A DNA stretch of 64,000 nucleotides from Azadirachta indica (lineage: Eukaryota; Streptophyta; Magnoliopsida; Sapindales; Meliaceae), in NCBI GenBank assembly GCA_022749755.1, contig CM040445.1, forward strand, positions 18,063,182 through 18,127,181, written 5' to 3'. The translations under genes and the position numbers were made by a program. Positions 1-23,540 of the stretch are shown here, piece after piece. Each line of letters starts with the position of its first letter. The first letter of the stretch is position 1. The notes under the pieces were generated by a model. That model did no database searches, was not told the DNA's origin, and worked only from the letters and a program-made list of their open reading frames with translations.

Positions 1-1073
<1,073 letters not shown>

Positions 1074-1447
1074 TTTATCAAATATCCGTTATCTCTACTG
1101 CAATCCCGCGTCCGTTCCTGTTTCCTGAATCCTTATTGTTGTACTCAGTTAATTCGAAATGTAATATATATGTTTCTCGATAAATTTATAAGGCCAAGGG
1201 CAAAGCTTATTATTATTATTTTTTCCATAGTAATTTTCTTTCTAGTATTAAATTTCAAAATTTTCCAGACCTATAAAAGAGATTATGATTCTGGTTTTCT
1301 GAAGGCTGTTAACCATATTATGCTGTCAATGAGCTAAATGAGTAGAATTCTTCCTTTCTAATTAGAAGTGTCAATTTAAACTAATCCTCTTAATAATTTA
1401 ATATTTAAACAACTCTCCTCACATTTCTGTAGGAAAAAGATATTATT
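1074..1447. repeat. Duplicated OPR 3' flank (partner of 10183-10558)
   Basis: The 3' UTR and downstream flank of copy A match those of copy D almost base for base. Homology stops after the shared TATTATT at 1441-1447; beyond it copy A runs into a transposon-like segment and copy D into the copy E promoter. This fixes one breakpoint of the segmental duplication that built the array. Confidence 0.85.
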
Positions 1448-3400
1448 ACGCCTCCTAATATGATTTTCATCATCACTTTCGCAACTCGACATGCCATCTT
1501 CACTCTCAGATTTCCCAACACCCAAAACATCTTCAATATCAGTCTCACTACCTGATTCCATAACATCTACTATATCGTCGATTGCATCCATATTGTTAAC
1601 CTCATCTGCTTGATCATTTTCTTCATCTTTGGGTACTTTATCTCTTGCATCATTATCATAAGCTGTATTAACTTTACTTCGACAGGAGACTTTTGTTTTC
1701 CTTCAATAGGTGTGTGGTCAGCATATATGTTGTTCACAGCATCAAATACATGTTCATCATATTCATCAACCTATTCCTAAGGCACTGTCGATAGTGGACT
1801 TGGCTGAAATTGTGGCATGCCTGCAGTAGCGTCAACAGCATTTGTGAAGGTTGGTAGCTTCTCTATGCAATTGAGTGAGTTGTGAAACTGGTGCCTCACA
1901 TGGTGGTGAACTGGATTCTCCCTGGAATAATTCTCTTCTGATTGACTGCCGTTTATTAGGTGTGAATGAAGATAAAGGCAATAAACCCATTTCAAGCACA
2001 AGTTCATTAACCCTTTTTCCTTTCACCATGTTGACAACTTCAACGAACTCGAGGTTTTTCTTTAGTTGTCTTCTCTCCTTCGACCAAGGTATAATGGCTG
2101 TTAGTTGGAAATATTCATCATCGTACTTGTGTCGGCTGTGTATGATCTCCATTACCTCATTCACAACAACCACCAAACTTAATCTATCCAACTCACACGG
2201 TACAAGATTAACCTCTTCCCCACAAAATACAACTTTCACATATATTATGTCGTCAATCCACACCCTGTTCAGTCAAAGCAATACACATGAATGCATCTTC
2301 ATCATAAGCAAATGAAAACACAAAATAATACCAATACAATCGACCATGTAAAGAATATATCATTAACCATGTTATCACATAAATGAAAAGCGGAACTGAA
2401 ATCATAAAAACCCTTATTCATGATAAAACAGAGCCTTGCATTCGATACCTTTCTTATTTCAAGATTTTCTTCTAGTCACGACACATACAAAGTTTTCCCA
2501 TGCACAACAAACACAAAACAGACATTACCCATGCGCAAAAACAACCAACCCATTATCATGAGTGCAACCTATTTCTAACTTGAATAGACAAAGCAAAAAA
2601 AAACAAAAACATTTTTTCAACGACAAAATATACCCACAAACCAACCCATCAACAATACAAAAGTAATATGCAAAAACCAAAAAAAAAAAACACACACACA
2701 CACACAAGATATGATTTTGCAGAAAGCAAATACCCATTTTGAGTTCTTAAAAAATACCCATTTCATCTTTTATGGCAAAGAACCTAAACCCACTTCTTTT
2801 TCTTTCAAGCTAACAACCAACATCACATATCACAAACCAATGTTACAAATTTATGTTCATAAGACGACTTACATTGTGCTTCTAATAGTTTGACTCGTAA
2901 CGATCCTAAATTTACACAAAGTTTCTCACTTTTTCGCTAACTGTCACGATAGTGCTACTAGTTTGAGTAACGAGTAGTATCTTAGATGAAGTTTTGGGGT
3001 TTTTTCATGCTGAATGCAAGCGGATGATACGTTTTCCTCTGTTGCTTAAAGCACCAATGTGGAGGAGAAGACGAGTGAAGATGGGTAAAAGAAGAGACAA
3101 AGCACAAATTTGGGTTTTACTTCGTTTTGTTATCTTTTTGCCTAACCTTGTACTTCAAAATTTTCTTTCCACTTTTACTTGGGATTCGGATTTTGGGGGT
3201 TTGAAACATAGATTTTATTGTACATGTGTCGGATTTTTCTTTTATTTTAATTTCGGAAGCAAATTACCAGTTTACCCTCAAAGTCAACGTTTTCCGTTAG
3301 TTAAACTAACGTTTGGGTGTAACGGGATAATTTTGAAAACATACGGGGTATTGGTGTATTAGTTCAAACCTGAGGGAGGTTTTGGTCTTTTTTCCGTTGG
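1448..3400 (-). mobile_element. Degenerate Mutator-like element with PB1-like domain remnant
   Basis: Two reading frames on the minus strand fit the N-terminal part of plant Mutator-like (MULE) transposon proteins. The frame at 1832-2263 begins MWIDDIIYVKVVFCGEE and has the alternating basic/hydrophobic pattern of the PB1-like domain that precedes the MuDR transposase. The frame at 1376-1591 is an acidic Asp/Ser/Glu stretch, common just after that domain. No transposase core was seen, and the frames are broken. The 3260-3400 stretch has a short inverted core (CCGTTAGTTAAACTAACG) and resembles the leader end of such elements. Exact ends and target duplication were not resolved. Also present: a CA-rich microsatellite near 2690-2705. 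Assignment is by pattern only. Confidence 0.5.
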
Positions 3401-3443
3401 GAAAGAAAGTTCGAGAGAAAAGTTTTATCTTTAGCCTATCAAC

Positions 3444-3450
3444 TATAAAA
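3444..3450 (+). promoter_or_regulatory. TATA box of OPR copy B
   Basis: TATAAAA lies 109 bp upstream of the copy B ATG at 3553, a normal plant core-promoter distance allowing a UTR of about 75-80 bases. No as-1-like module like that of copies D and F was seen upstream, where the transposon remnant abuts. Confidence 0.6.
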
Positions 3451-3552
3451 TAGCCACTCCCATTTTCCACTTTCTATATTGTTCTTTGTTCATTATATAT
3501 ATATTTATATACATATTTATATATGTAGTCGTAAGCGGGTCATTTCGCTGAA

Positions 3553-5257
<1,705 letters not shown>

Positions 5258-5737
5258 TTCTTCAAATTGTTGTAGACTCTGGTACTGTACAATTATTGTG
5301 TTATACATTATAATTAATTTCTTCATAAATTGTGTTGTTTTATGTTTAGAGCAGAAAGCACTAATTGATCTGTTTGGCTAAGGAGAATTTGGGAGGAAAT
5401 GAAGAGAAAATATTCGAGAAAGACAATTATGTAGTGATGGAATCTAGTTCTTGCAAATTTTTTATTCATCTACCATGCCCAATTGGGGTATTTGATTAAA
5501 GTCTACCACGTCGGTGTTCACACCTAAAAACTTAAACAAATTAAATAAAACAAATTTCAAGATGCAATATGATTTTAAAAATCAACAACAATTTTAAATT
5601 TGCACATACTTTTAAATCTGCAGATTAATGGCGTCTTCATCTATATTATATCTTGTCTTAGACTCGGTTTCAGTCTGTAATCTCCATTCTCTATTGTTTC
5701 CAGTACAGAAAAAAATCAGAAGTCATATCCCTAGAAT
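5258..5737. other. Intergenic OPR B-C
   Basis: Holds the 3' UTR of copy B and the promoter/leader of copy C. A TATA-like stretch (CTATATTATAT) lies near 5641. Nothing else recognised. Confidence 0.5.
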
Positions 5738-7242
<1,505 letters not shown>

Positions 7243-7832
7243 TCATGACGTGATATAAGAGTTTGCACATTTTTATGTTATGTCAAGATATATTTGTAAC
7301 CTTCTATACTGAGCTTGCAATTCGTTAAGCATGTTATTAGTTATAATGGAAAAATAATTGTTACCTCACGAATCATGATGTTTTGTTTATTTACCTCCTC
7401 CCTCACTTTCTGAAGTACGAATCCATATACAATTTACTACCTCTCTTTGTAAGTGGTCGATTTAAGAAATTTTATACATAAAAAATTAGGATTAAAAAGT
7501 AAGGGATTGATTTTGTAACTATTGATTAATTTTGTGAATTTGGTGGGGAATCCACGTAAGTTCTTACATATTTGTGGCTCATTTCATGACAAGTTGGAGA
7601 TGGACTTGGACATGTTTGTGGGAAGATGAATTTGGACATGTTTGTGATAAAAAGTGATGTTAGCACATTAAACCATTGTCTTTATTTATTAAATGAATTT
7701 GAAATAATTTTTTCTTTAAATATTAAAATTACCTCTCAAAATATTATTTTTTGTTTAAAAACGTCGCCAATTACGTTGGTTTATGTGAAAAAATAGGTCG
7801 GTGGTCAACACCCCGCGAGCGCCGCCAAATTC
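7243..7832. other. Intergenic OPR C-D
   Basis: AT-rich flank. A short imperfect direct repeat built around GGACATGTTTGTG occurs at about 7605-7650. No reading frame of note. Confidence 0.4.
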
Positions 7833-7852
7833 CACGTACTTGCAAACGTCAT
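7833..7852. promoter_or_regulatory. as-1-like (TGACG) element upstream of OPR copy D
   Basis: Two ACGT cores lie exactly 12 bp apart (7834 and 7846). On the minus strand this reads TGACG, then a second degenerate half-site, the spacing of as-1 elements bound by TGA-type bZIP factors. It lies about 105 bp upstream of the TATA box. The same module is upstream of copy F, and half of it remains at copy E. OPR1/OPR2-type genes are known oxylipin- and xenobiotic-inducible TGA targets. Function here is inferred. Confidence 0.55.
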
Positions 7853-7953
7853 TCAATAATTATTCGAAATCCAACCGAGTCACTTTACGATACAGTTTCT
7901 GTCCAAACATGATTCCTTCATATTTTTTCCCAATCGGACGACCTATGCCAATC

Positions 7954-7961
7954 TATAAATA
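7954..7961 (+). promoter_or_regulatory. TATA box of OPR copy D
   Basis: TATAAATA, 87 bp before the ATG at 8041; the same box and context recur at copy E. Confidence 0.65.
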
Positions 7962-8040
7962 CCCAACTGAATGTTTCCCTTTTCATACATTCTCTTTCAA
8001 AGCTAAAAAGAGTTTTTAATCGCCAGGTGCATTCCTGAAA

Positions 8041-10182
<2,142 letters not shown>

Positions 10183-10558
10183 TTTATCAAATATCCGTCA
10201 TCTCTACTGCAATCCCGCGTCTGTTCCTGTTTCCCGAATGCTTATTGTTGTACTCAGTTAATTCGAAATGCAATATATATGTTTCTTGATAAATTTATAA
10301 GGCCGAGGGCAAAGCTTATTATTATTATTTTTTCTATAGTCATTTTCTTTTTAGTATTAAATTTCAATATTTTCCAGACCTATAAAAGAGATTATGATTC
10401 TGGTTTTCTGAAGGCTGTTAACCATATTATGCTGTCAATTTGAGCTAAATGAGTAGAATTCTTCCTTTCTAATTAGAAGTGTCGATTTAAACTAATCCTC
10501 TTAATAATTTAATATTTAAACTACTCCCCTCACATTTCTGTAGGAAAAAGATATTATT
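10183..10558. repeat. OPR copy D 3' flank (partner of 1074-1447)
   Basis: Near-identical to the flank of copy A, including the CCTATAAAAGAGATTATGAT stretch and the shared end at ATATTATT. See the partner entry for the breakpoint. Confidence 0.85.
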
Positions 10559-10679
10559 TAATCTCTATCGTACTTTTTTCCTTGAAGATTTAATCAACGT
10601 AATTGACGTAAATAGAACAGAAAATTTGGAAGAGCCGATGTTGAATTTTTGGTCAAGAGCAGCTGCCAATTATTTGAAA

Positions 10680-10685
10680 ACGTCA
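10680..10685. promoter_or_regulatory. Half of the TGACG element upstream of OPR copy E
   Basis: ACGTCA (TGACGT on the other strand) in the position of the copy D and F modules. The second ACGT core 12 bp away has decayed to an AT-rich stretch, consistent with a dead gene. Confidence 0.4.
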
Positions 10686-10791
10686 TGGAATTATTATTGA
10701 AATCCAATAAAAACACTTTAGAACACAGCCAACGTCTGAATTTGATGGGACACTCTTTCGTATTTTTGCAAACGGACGATTCCCATCAATC

Positions 10792-10799
10792 TATAAATA
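10792..10799 (+). promoter_or_regulatory. TATA box of OPR copy E
   Basis: TATAAATA, 75 bp before the ATG of the pseudogene at 10867; the promoter core outlived the coding region. Confidence 0.5.
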
Positions 10800-10866
10800 C
10801 CCAATTCAATCTTTCCTTTTTCATTCAGTTTCCTAGCAAAAAGTGAGTCTCATTTTCGTGTTAAAA

Positions 10867-12632
<1,766 letters not shown>

Positions 12633-13125
12633 ACTACTCTCTCAATCATTGATCCGGTATTTAAACCACTTTCAGGAGTAAAAATGGTGTAATTTTTCGC
12701 ATTTTTTTCTCCGATGTTATATAATTGATTCTCTAACAATATTTATACGGTGAGTGTTTCTTATTTCTTGTTAAATTCGTACTAAAAATAAAAAATTATT
12801 AAAAAAAAAAAGGTTTTACACTCTTCTCTCAAAATGGGTTAAATCCAGTCAGCTATCTCAGTCTGGATGGTTAGAACGTATTTCCTCCTTAGGGAATGAA
12901 TGTGGTCCAACCCCGTGAGGATTTCGTAGAGGATTTCGTAGAGTTTCCCACAATTTGTGGGATTCCCACTAATAAATGTGGGTAGATATAAACTTCCAAT
13001 AGACGTGATAAAGAAAAAAAATGGATTGAATCCTTTAGCAAACTCATTATTTTTTATATAAATAATTTTTAATTAATAAAAAGAACGATATTGAAGCGTT
13101 GGCCATCCAACCACTGCAACCAAGT
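12633..13125. other. Intergenic OPR E-F
   Basis: AT-rich flank with a short duplicated GGATTTCGTAGA motif near 12930-12945. No reading frame of note. Confidence 0.4.
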
Positions 13126-13148
13126 AACGTACTTGCAAACGTCACGTA
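13126..13148. promoter_or_regulatory. as-1-like (TGACG) element upstream of OPR copy F
   Basis: ACGT cores at 13127 and 13139, 12 bp apart as in copy D, plus a third at 13144. It is followed by an ATT triplet microsatellite (about 13148-13170) absent from copy D. Confidence 0.5.
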
Positions 13149-13263
13149 ATTATTATTATTATTATTATTAAAATACAATAAAAACACTTTAAAATACAGT
13201 CGCTGTCTGAATCTGATGGAGACCTTCTTTGATATTTTTGCAGACCGACGAATCCTATGCATC

Positions 13264-13271
13264 TATAAGTA
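13264..13271 (+). promoter_or_regulatory. Degenerate TATA box of OPR copy F
   Basis: TATAAGTA at the place where copies D and E have TATAAATA: one substitution in the core. Confidence 0.4.
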
Positions 13272-13396
13272 CCAGTTGGATCTTTGCATTTTCATTCATC
13301 TTCCAAACAAAAAGGAGTCGCATTTCGCTGGCAATATTCCTCAAATTGGGAAACATAGCAGAGCTACAGCCGAAACCAGACGAAAACAAGTGTAAC

Positions 13397-15773
<2,377 letters not shown>

Positions 15774-16079
15774 TATTTCAAAATAGTCGAATGATAAATC
15801 ATTTATTTGTAATCATGAATGTAATCTGGCTTTATGGTCTTGGTTCCTGAATGCTTATTGTTGTAGTCGGTTAATGTAGGGCAATAAAAAAGTCCAGGAA
15901 GTACTTCAGATTTCAGATAACTTTATATTCTTTATATACAGATCCTTATTCTGTTATTCTATACAGTAGTATGCAATTACATATCATGATTTTTACACAA
16001 ATTCTGTGGAATTACATCATTATTTACACCATTATTCACTTATGTTTCAGCAGATGAAACAAGAACAAATAAAGAAAAA

Positions 16080-18934
16080 TCAGCAGGCACTGTCATGAAC
16101 ATAAGAAGCATCTTCTGGAACCAGTACATCAAAATCACTTAAAGTCCATTCTGCAGTTTCTCCTTCTCGGCTGACATATATTTCTGTACCAACATTGAGG
16201 GAAGTCCACACACGCCTTGCTTGTTCTGTTCCTGGATCCTGTGCCAAGTAGCAATTATACAACAAAACTAACGTCCCTGCATATTATGCATCTTCAAAAT
16301 CTAATAACAATATTCATGAGCAAGAAGTATTCAAATTTGATGGAAAATACAATGAAGTTGATTTCACACACTTAATTAGTTGAACTGATACTTCATTAAA
16401 GAACTAAAGTACCTGATAGAAGTATAAACGATCAGAGAGGGCCCCAACATCAAGCTCCCATGTTCTAGATTTCCCAATCCATCCATCCCCTTGCTTTTCA
16501 GGATAGCCATGCACAGCCCACTCAGGATGTGGAAGAATTTGTACGAGTTCCTGTGCTTGCGGATTGCTGTATGGATCACAGATATCATATGGTTCCTCCA
16601 GATGTTCAGCATTCCCAGGGCTGCAGTATAGATGATAAGCAGAATATGGAAAGCGGGACGTGTCATTTCTATGTATAATCTCACCAGTGGTACTGACATG
16701 GTAAGGCGGACATGACACAAGATTATCCTTGCGACACCAGTTTGTGGTTGCTGGGTTAATTATCATCTCACTATATCTAGTCACATCAGTCAAAACATCA
16801 CCATCACATGGTTTTCCATTGTTCTTCCAACAACTTCCAATATCTAGGAGATAAAATTGACTGTTTGGTCCCCCTCCACGCTTGACGTCAAGTGTCAATT
16901 TTACCTTAAAGTTTGGAGACTCTGGCAACTGAGAGACCAAAAGAAATTGAGATAATTATTACATGTCCAAGGTATGACTTCAAACTTTAAAGAAAAGTAT
17001 ACTAAACATGAGTATAAATAGAGTTATATATGGCAACAAACCTTACTCATGATGCCACGACCTTTATAGTGGTAACCACCATTAAATCCTTCTGTTGCAT
17101 CTGAACGAAGATACAACATAAGCCAAGGATACTTAGCAGATGTTGTCAACCTATGTGAGAAAATCCAGCTCCCTGTGCTGAGATTCTTCTCCCACGAGAT
17201 TGAAAAGAAGGAGTTGTTTCCCACACCTCTGCTTAAGTCAGCATCAAGGTCATATGTCCCAAAAAATCCTCCATTTAAATATAATGCTCGGGAACCAGAA
17301 TAAACCAATCTTGAGTAATTGTGATAGATTAGTGGCTGATTCATGCAACCTTTGCCAAAACATGGAAAATTCCTGCCTGTTATTACTTGACTGACGTGTT
17401 TTCCATTTTCAGGACAAATTGTAGTGTTCTTATCAAAGTTTCCATTTTTCAGCATAATCATCCAAAAATACCATGGTTTGGCAGACTGATGCACCTCACA
17501 TAGAGAAGCAAGATACAGTTCCTTTTCCACAGCAAATAGGTCAGGATCTGTGACGGACTCAAATTCATCTGCAGGAAACTTGTCACCAGCCTTTAATCTG
17601 TTGTCAGATTCATTCACTTTTTGATGTACCTCACACTTTCTCCGACCTCTGGAATCTGAAAATTGGATTGTAAGGCTAGCAAGATTGTTGAGAAAAATGT
17701 TGAGTTTATTTGATTTTCTCTTTCAACCTAAACTTTAGAACAGCAAACTTGCTTATCACGTTTACATATGCAGCACCAACTCAATGAACCAGTATTCTCC
17801 ATGACAAGATTTAATAAAATTTAATACACTGATACAACATAGTCCAATAAAAGCCTCTTTTTGAGGTCTAAAATAGCAGAATTAATTGTAGAACTACTAT
17901 GGTAGCCTCTATTCGCAGATATAAGTTGACAGCTGCAAGTTAAATATCTCAGGAAAAACCATTTATGTAGAATCAGGCTAGCAAGTGGTTACATGTACTA
18001 GCTAGAGACAATTTGATAGACTGATGACTCCAAATATGACTTGAATTTCAAACACAAAATGAAGCCTATCAAATCATCATTGTGGATAGTCTAGGCCCAG
18101 AGAAACACTGCCACAAAGTCCCCGAGGAGAAGAAAGTATGGGTTCCATAAAAAGGACTTGAGAGATTCAATGCAGTATAAAAGGGAAAGAAAACAGAGCA
18201 AATAACGGATATTTTAGTGTATAATGCAACTAGAGAAACAATATCTCATAGCCTGAACAAGCAAGATACAAGAAAGCCAGTTTTAGCAAAATATCAGGCA
18301 AAAAAGGCAAAAGCGGCCCCTATTTGCTAGAGTGACTAGGAGGGGAATGATATTACACGTGTAATTTGAGAATTAACGAAAGTCCTTACACATGATTGAA
18401 TAAATGATAACCCACACACTGTATTGTCGTTAAGAAGATCAACATTTCCAATAACAAGATAACAAGAATCCCAGCCAACAAAAGCTTCAACTTTAAAAGC
18501 TTCTATTTGTAAACAAAATCAAACAATTCCTATCATTTCCACCTAAAAAAACACAAAGAGCATAACTGCGTAGCAATTTCTCATTCACAATGACTCACAA
18601 GCTTCAAGCATAAATTAAAGTTTTCAGCCAAGAATTAGAAATGAATAACAACAGTATAAACGACAAAAATACCATAGCAGTGCAAGTCAGCACATTCAGC
18701 GAGCCTGGGGCTGCCCATGCCAGGAGCTTCCATGCCAACTTCATTGCAGAAATTCCAAGCTTCTAAAGCAACTCTAACATTCGGATTCTTCATTCCGGGG
18801 TCTCCAAGTGCTGACACATAGTTGTTTTTTGAGATGAACCCATTTGTTATCAACACAGAATCAACCAAATTCAACGCAGATAATCTCTGCAGAACAAGAA
18901 CAAGGATCCAACATGATGAAAACAGAGAACCCAT
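16080..18934 (-). CDS. Secreted plant protein of unknown function (DUF7705-like)
   Basis: Four exons (18934-18673, 17655-17042, 16928-16413, 16238-16080) join in frame to 516 residues. The first exon opens with a signal peptide (MGSLFSSCWILVLVLQRLSA), then DSVLITNGFISKNNYVSALG. Downstream are motifs constant in this plant family: RVALEAWNFCNEVG, VEKELYLASLCEV, PENGKHVSQV, GGFFGTYDLD, KYPWLMLYLRSDAT, GGYHY, FYLLDIGSCWKNNG, VTRYSEMIIN, FPYSAYHLYCSPGNA, DPYSNPQAQELVQ, GWIGKSRTWELDVG and EWTLSDFDVL. It is Cys-rich with N-glycosylation sequons (e.g. RNDTS, KNLST), consistent with apoplast or secretory pathway. I recognise the family but know no established biochemical role; the DUF label is from memory. 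It runs opposite to the OPR array, tail to tail with copy F (about 300 bp apart), with no sign of functional linkage. Confidence 0.88.
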
Positions 18935-20184
18935 TTGTTTCTTTACTCGCCTTTCGCTAAGGCTGACGTTTAAGACGTAGTGAAGTGATTGTAAGAAATG
19001 TTTTGCTTTCAAGTAAACCCTTTGGCGGTTGCAAGTAATTCTCTGTAAGAGAGACACGAGGCAGGGCTCTGACTGCAACAACTTAGTTTTTGATGAATTG
19101 CATTCAGGTCCCAAACTTGTTTTAATTTCGTTAAAGACATCTATATGAAAAGGTATGCATTTAGGGCCCCAAACAAAATTAAAATTTGGTACGTGCGAGT
19201 TCCGACATGTGTTCACTCTCGAAATGACATATCTGTCCTTTGGATATGAAATGTCAATAATGCCGACATAAGTTTACAAAATAAAATAATCACACAATTG
19301 GATTTTAGAAAATATTTCTGTTAAACCATAGCAAGACAGAAAATTAGAGGTAAATTTTTTTAGAAAAAAAAATTCATTGCAATCTTTTTTTGTTGAATTT
19401 TTTTATGATTTTTTTCGTCCCTTAGTAGAGTAAGATCTTCTATTTAATGTTTTATATTTGTGAACTAAAAAATATTTCTTTTATATCTTTTCATAATTTG
19501 TGAAATTAGTTTACAGTAAATAGAATCTCCATATTAAAATTTGTCGAAAATTTTAATGGTGTTTATGATATTACTTTTAACATAGAGCTTTTGAAAATTA
19601 CTTTCAAAAATAAAATAAATAATATTTTTACTAGCAAAAAATATGTTTTCTATTATTTTTAGAAAGGAAGTAAAAATAGTTAAATTAAGGGCTTATACAT
19701 TTTCTTTTATCTAAAATTTGATTGGGTCTGAAATATGAATAAAATTAAATATATAAATTTTAATGGTTTTTAATAATATGTTTTTTATTTTTTACTTATC
19801 ATGTATGAATATAAATATCTAAAAACTAGTAATTTCACTTATAATATCTTTATAAATAATTAACATAAATTCTATATATAAAGAAATAAAAAAACTTTAT
19901 ATGGGTATTTTAGTTTATTACGACTAAAAAATTTATTTACTTCAAGTTAAAAATTATAACTTATTTTTTATTTAATTTTAAAATTTATTGACTAAAAAAA
20001 CTAAACTATATTCAAATTTTAGACCGAAAAACAAACTGGCACAAAAAAAAAAAAAGTACTTAAATTTCTTTGTAACTTTTTAATTTTATATTTTTATAAC
20101 AACTTTTCATCGTGTCAGAATGTAGATAATGTATTTTTTGTTTTCGGAAAAAGATTTTATAAAACGCTTTATCGAATATGCATT

Positions 20185-20475
20185 TCACTTATTTTCGTTC
20201 TCTGACACAAATTAAAGTATTGTTTAAAAAATGTAATTAAACAACAATTAAATGATTGAGTTTTAACTTATTTTTATTCTCTGACACAAATTAAAGTATT
20301 TTTTAAAAAGTGTAACTAAACAACTAAATGATTGAGTTAAGGACCACATATACTGATCATTAAAAAAAAATAAACTTAATTTTAATTGTTAATTAAAACA
20401 ATGTAACCAAAACAATAACTAAATGATTGAGTTAAGGACCACATAGTTAACATGAAAAAATAAGCTTAATTGGTG
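20185..20475. repeat. Degenerate short tandem repeat
   Basis: Three diverged units share TTCTCTGACACAAATTAAAG, then a GTAA(T/C)TAAACAA segment and AAATGATTGAGTT. Units 2 and 3 also share AAGGACCACATA and a trailing AAATAA(A/G)CTTAATT. Units are roughly 80-115 bp; the first part of unit 3 has decayed. Confidence 0.6.
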
Positions 20476-21552
20476 TCAAAAGAAATCTCAAAGTGCTTAT
20501 TTTTTTAAAATGTTTAAAAGCACTTTTAGGGTTCCCAATAACAATCGCAAAAAGGGATTTGTAGGGGAGCTTCTCTTTTTTTGCATCCAACGTCTACGTT
20601 GGAGAGTGTAGATGATTGATTAATTAATTGCATTTTAATTGTTAAAGTCTTGGAGAATCTATCCGATTTTGATTGGCTATTTGGTTCTAATGTTCTCTCC
20701 AAAGTTCTAAATTAATTATTTATATAAATCCGATTTGGAGAATCTTGATTATTTGTAAATTGGCCTCCTTTCTTATGGCTTACTTATCACTTAGACAAGA
20801 CATTATGCTTAAATACATTCTAATTAATTAATTACATATTGATCAAGTTAATTTCAAGCTTCTCTATCCTTTTCACACTTAATTGTTTGCTAACAAACTT
20901 TTTTTTTTTTAAATTTTAGGTTGTGTTTGTATTTTCTATTTAAAATTGAATACGGTTAAAATTTGATTTAGAGTGATATCTAAATCTGAATGATACATTT
21001 GTTTTCTTTTATTTTAAATATTTGAATATAAATATTAACTTATTTATTTGTTTAAAAATAAAAAATTTGAAATTGATATGTTTGACATATATGCTTAAAA
21101 AATCTTAAATTACTATATTAATTTATTGACAAATATAAATATTAAATAATAAATTAAGGATATTATTAATAAACAAAATATGTTCAAATATTTATTCATT
21201 TAGATTTAAGTCAAATTTTATAACTTAATTATATTAAATATTTTTAACAAATATTTAGACATAAGTTAAAAAATAAACGACTTTTAAAATATTTGAATAA
21301 TTATATTTAGACTTCAGTAAAAAAAAACAAATAGGCCATTACTTAAAAGAAAATTTTAATTTAATATTAAATATTTAAAGTAAAAAATAATGTCGATCGA
21401 ATAATCTAAGAATAATCTAACTAATGAAATTTTTATATTAGAATAAAATATGTGAGGATAAACTATTAGTAAAAAGTTTAATTAATTTATAAGAGTGTTT
21501 GTTAATTCTAAAAACATCTTTTGTTAATAATAAAAAAAAAAGAGAGAATAAT

Positions 21553-21580
21553 AACATACATACATACATACATACATATG
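21553..21580. repeat. ACAT tetranucleotide microsatellite
   Basis: About seven perfect ACAT units in AT-rich DNA. Confidence 0.8.
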
Positions 21581-23494
21581 TATTGGCTTACATTTCTAAA
21601 TTATTTATTACATTTTCTAATTTATAAGGTTTATTTTGATTTTTAAAATTTCATGTTGAAGATTGAAAAATGTTGCCTATACCTTAATTTAAAATTCTAC
21701 AGTTTAATAATAAAATAAAATAAAAAGTATACTAATATTGTATTATAGACCAATATCTTAATGGGGGTAATATATAAATACTGTTCTTAGGCTCTAGGGT
21801 CTCCATTAACTTCAATGTTCAAAAGAGGAAAGTTCAAGGGTGAGCAAAGAGGTCAAAGGAAGGAGGCTCAAAATTAAGCATGAGAAAAAAGTGCATGCTA
21901 GATGTATTATTCTCAATTTATTGATAATTCTTTAAAAATGTGATATATATAATTCCAAGTTGCATGCTTTCCAGGGCTAGTAATTATTACTTTTCATGCT
22001 TAATTATAAAAAAAAAAGATTTTGGTAACTTTTATAGAAAATTAATTAAAGCTAACACAAATAAGAAGAATCGATTCATTTTCTTTCGTTTTGATAGAAT
22101 TTTAATTATCGCCTTTTGAAAATATTAAATTCAGAGAGAATATGTACTAATTATTTTTAAGCTTGCTTTTAATAAATTTTCTTCTCCCACTGAGAGTTTT
22201 TCAGAAAAATGAACATAACTTATAATGGAAAAATTATAATTAAATACAAATATTACAATTTGTAACTTCCATTGCTATACAAATAATCGTTATCAATATC
22301 TTGGCATACATTTTTAATATTAATGAAAGTGTAAAAAGAATTATGGAATTAATTTATAGAATTTATTATAAATTAATTAATTGATAAAAAAAAATCAAAA
22401 ATGAAAAATTAAATTATGGAATTTTGCTTAAAAATAAGAGGGTAATTAGATTATCACGAAGAGGTGTTGAAACACACTTTAATTTAGTTAGTCAACGTTG
22501 TTATCAAGAAGAATCAAACTTTGGGGTTCTTTTAATTATGACCAGAATGTTTGGAAGAGAAAAGAAATTCAAAGCAAGATCTTTTGTTCTTGATTAGTCA
22601 AGGTTATTGGTCAAGTCTGGTTCTTGATTTTTAGAATAATCATTCACAATTAATGGACTTTGATACGCTACAAATTCTTTATATAACTTACAAAATATAA
22701 ACCAACGTATTATACTAATGTTAATATAAGATAATTTATCAGTTTATTTGGGTCTGATTAATTTATTGTAATTTTTTAAACAATTAAAGAGAAATTATTC
22801 ACCATAAAAAAATATTTGATAAGTTATAAGAATGTGAAATGCTTAAGTATATTTAATATGAAATTCAACAATTTATTCAAGAATATGTTTGAATTATGTA
22901 TGATTGTTATTCTTTTGTAAAAAATAATTTCAAGGATTTTTCATCAAATATCTAAATTGACTTTTAACATCTAATTTTTTTTTTGTTCATAACTATATAA
23001 TGCTAAACTAATTTTTAAAATAATTATTTTAGTTGATGTGATTACAAGTTTGACAACTTTTACCTTATTTTTAAATAATCTTGAGGGTACAACAAAAGAT
23101 TTTATTAATAAAAAGAAAAAGATAAACTCAAGAACAGACAATTTTTATCTTACTATATATATATAAGAAGACAAAAAAATTGGATTCTCAAAAATGGTAT
23201 TCTCAAATATTGTAAGACAAATGGAATAATTAACTTATTTCAACCAAATTTATTTATTTATTTAAAAAAAAGATGGAGATAAATGAGGAAGTAAGCAGCA
23301 TTAGAGTACATAATAAATTCTAAAATAACATTCTATAAGATAGTACCAAGTTGTGTATTTGGTGAATTGATAGTACCTGAAATTAAAAAAAAATATATAC
23401 TAACTAATAAAACATTGTAACATTGGCACCAATCTTCTAAATCTAATTATATTCTTTGAAAAAGATTATAATAAGATTCTAAATTAATGTATCT

Positions 23495-23539
<45 letters not shown>

Positions 23540-23540
23540 T
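23495..23540. repeat. Compound TA / TATG microsatellite
   Basis: A TA run passes directly into perfect TATG units; likely length-polymorphic. Confidence 0.8.

Noticed and set aside
18935..19216. Upstream in-frame extension of the 18934 gene to an ATG at 19216
   Set aside because: The extra residues show no family similarity, and the ATG at 18934 begins a proper signal peptide.
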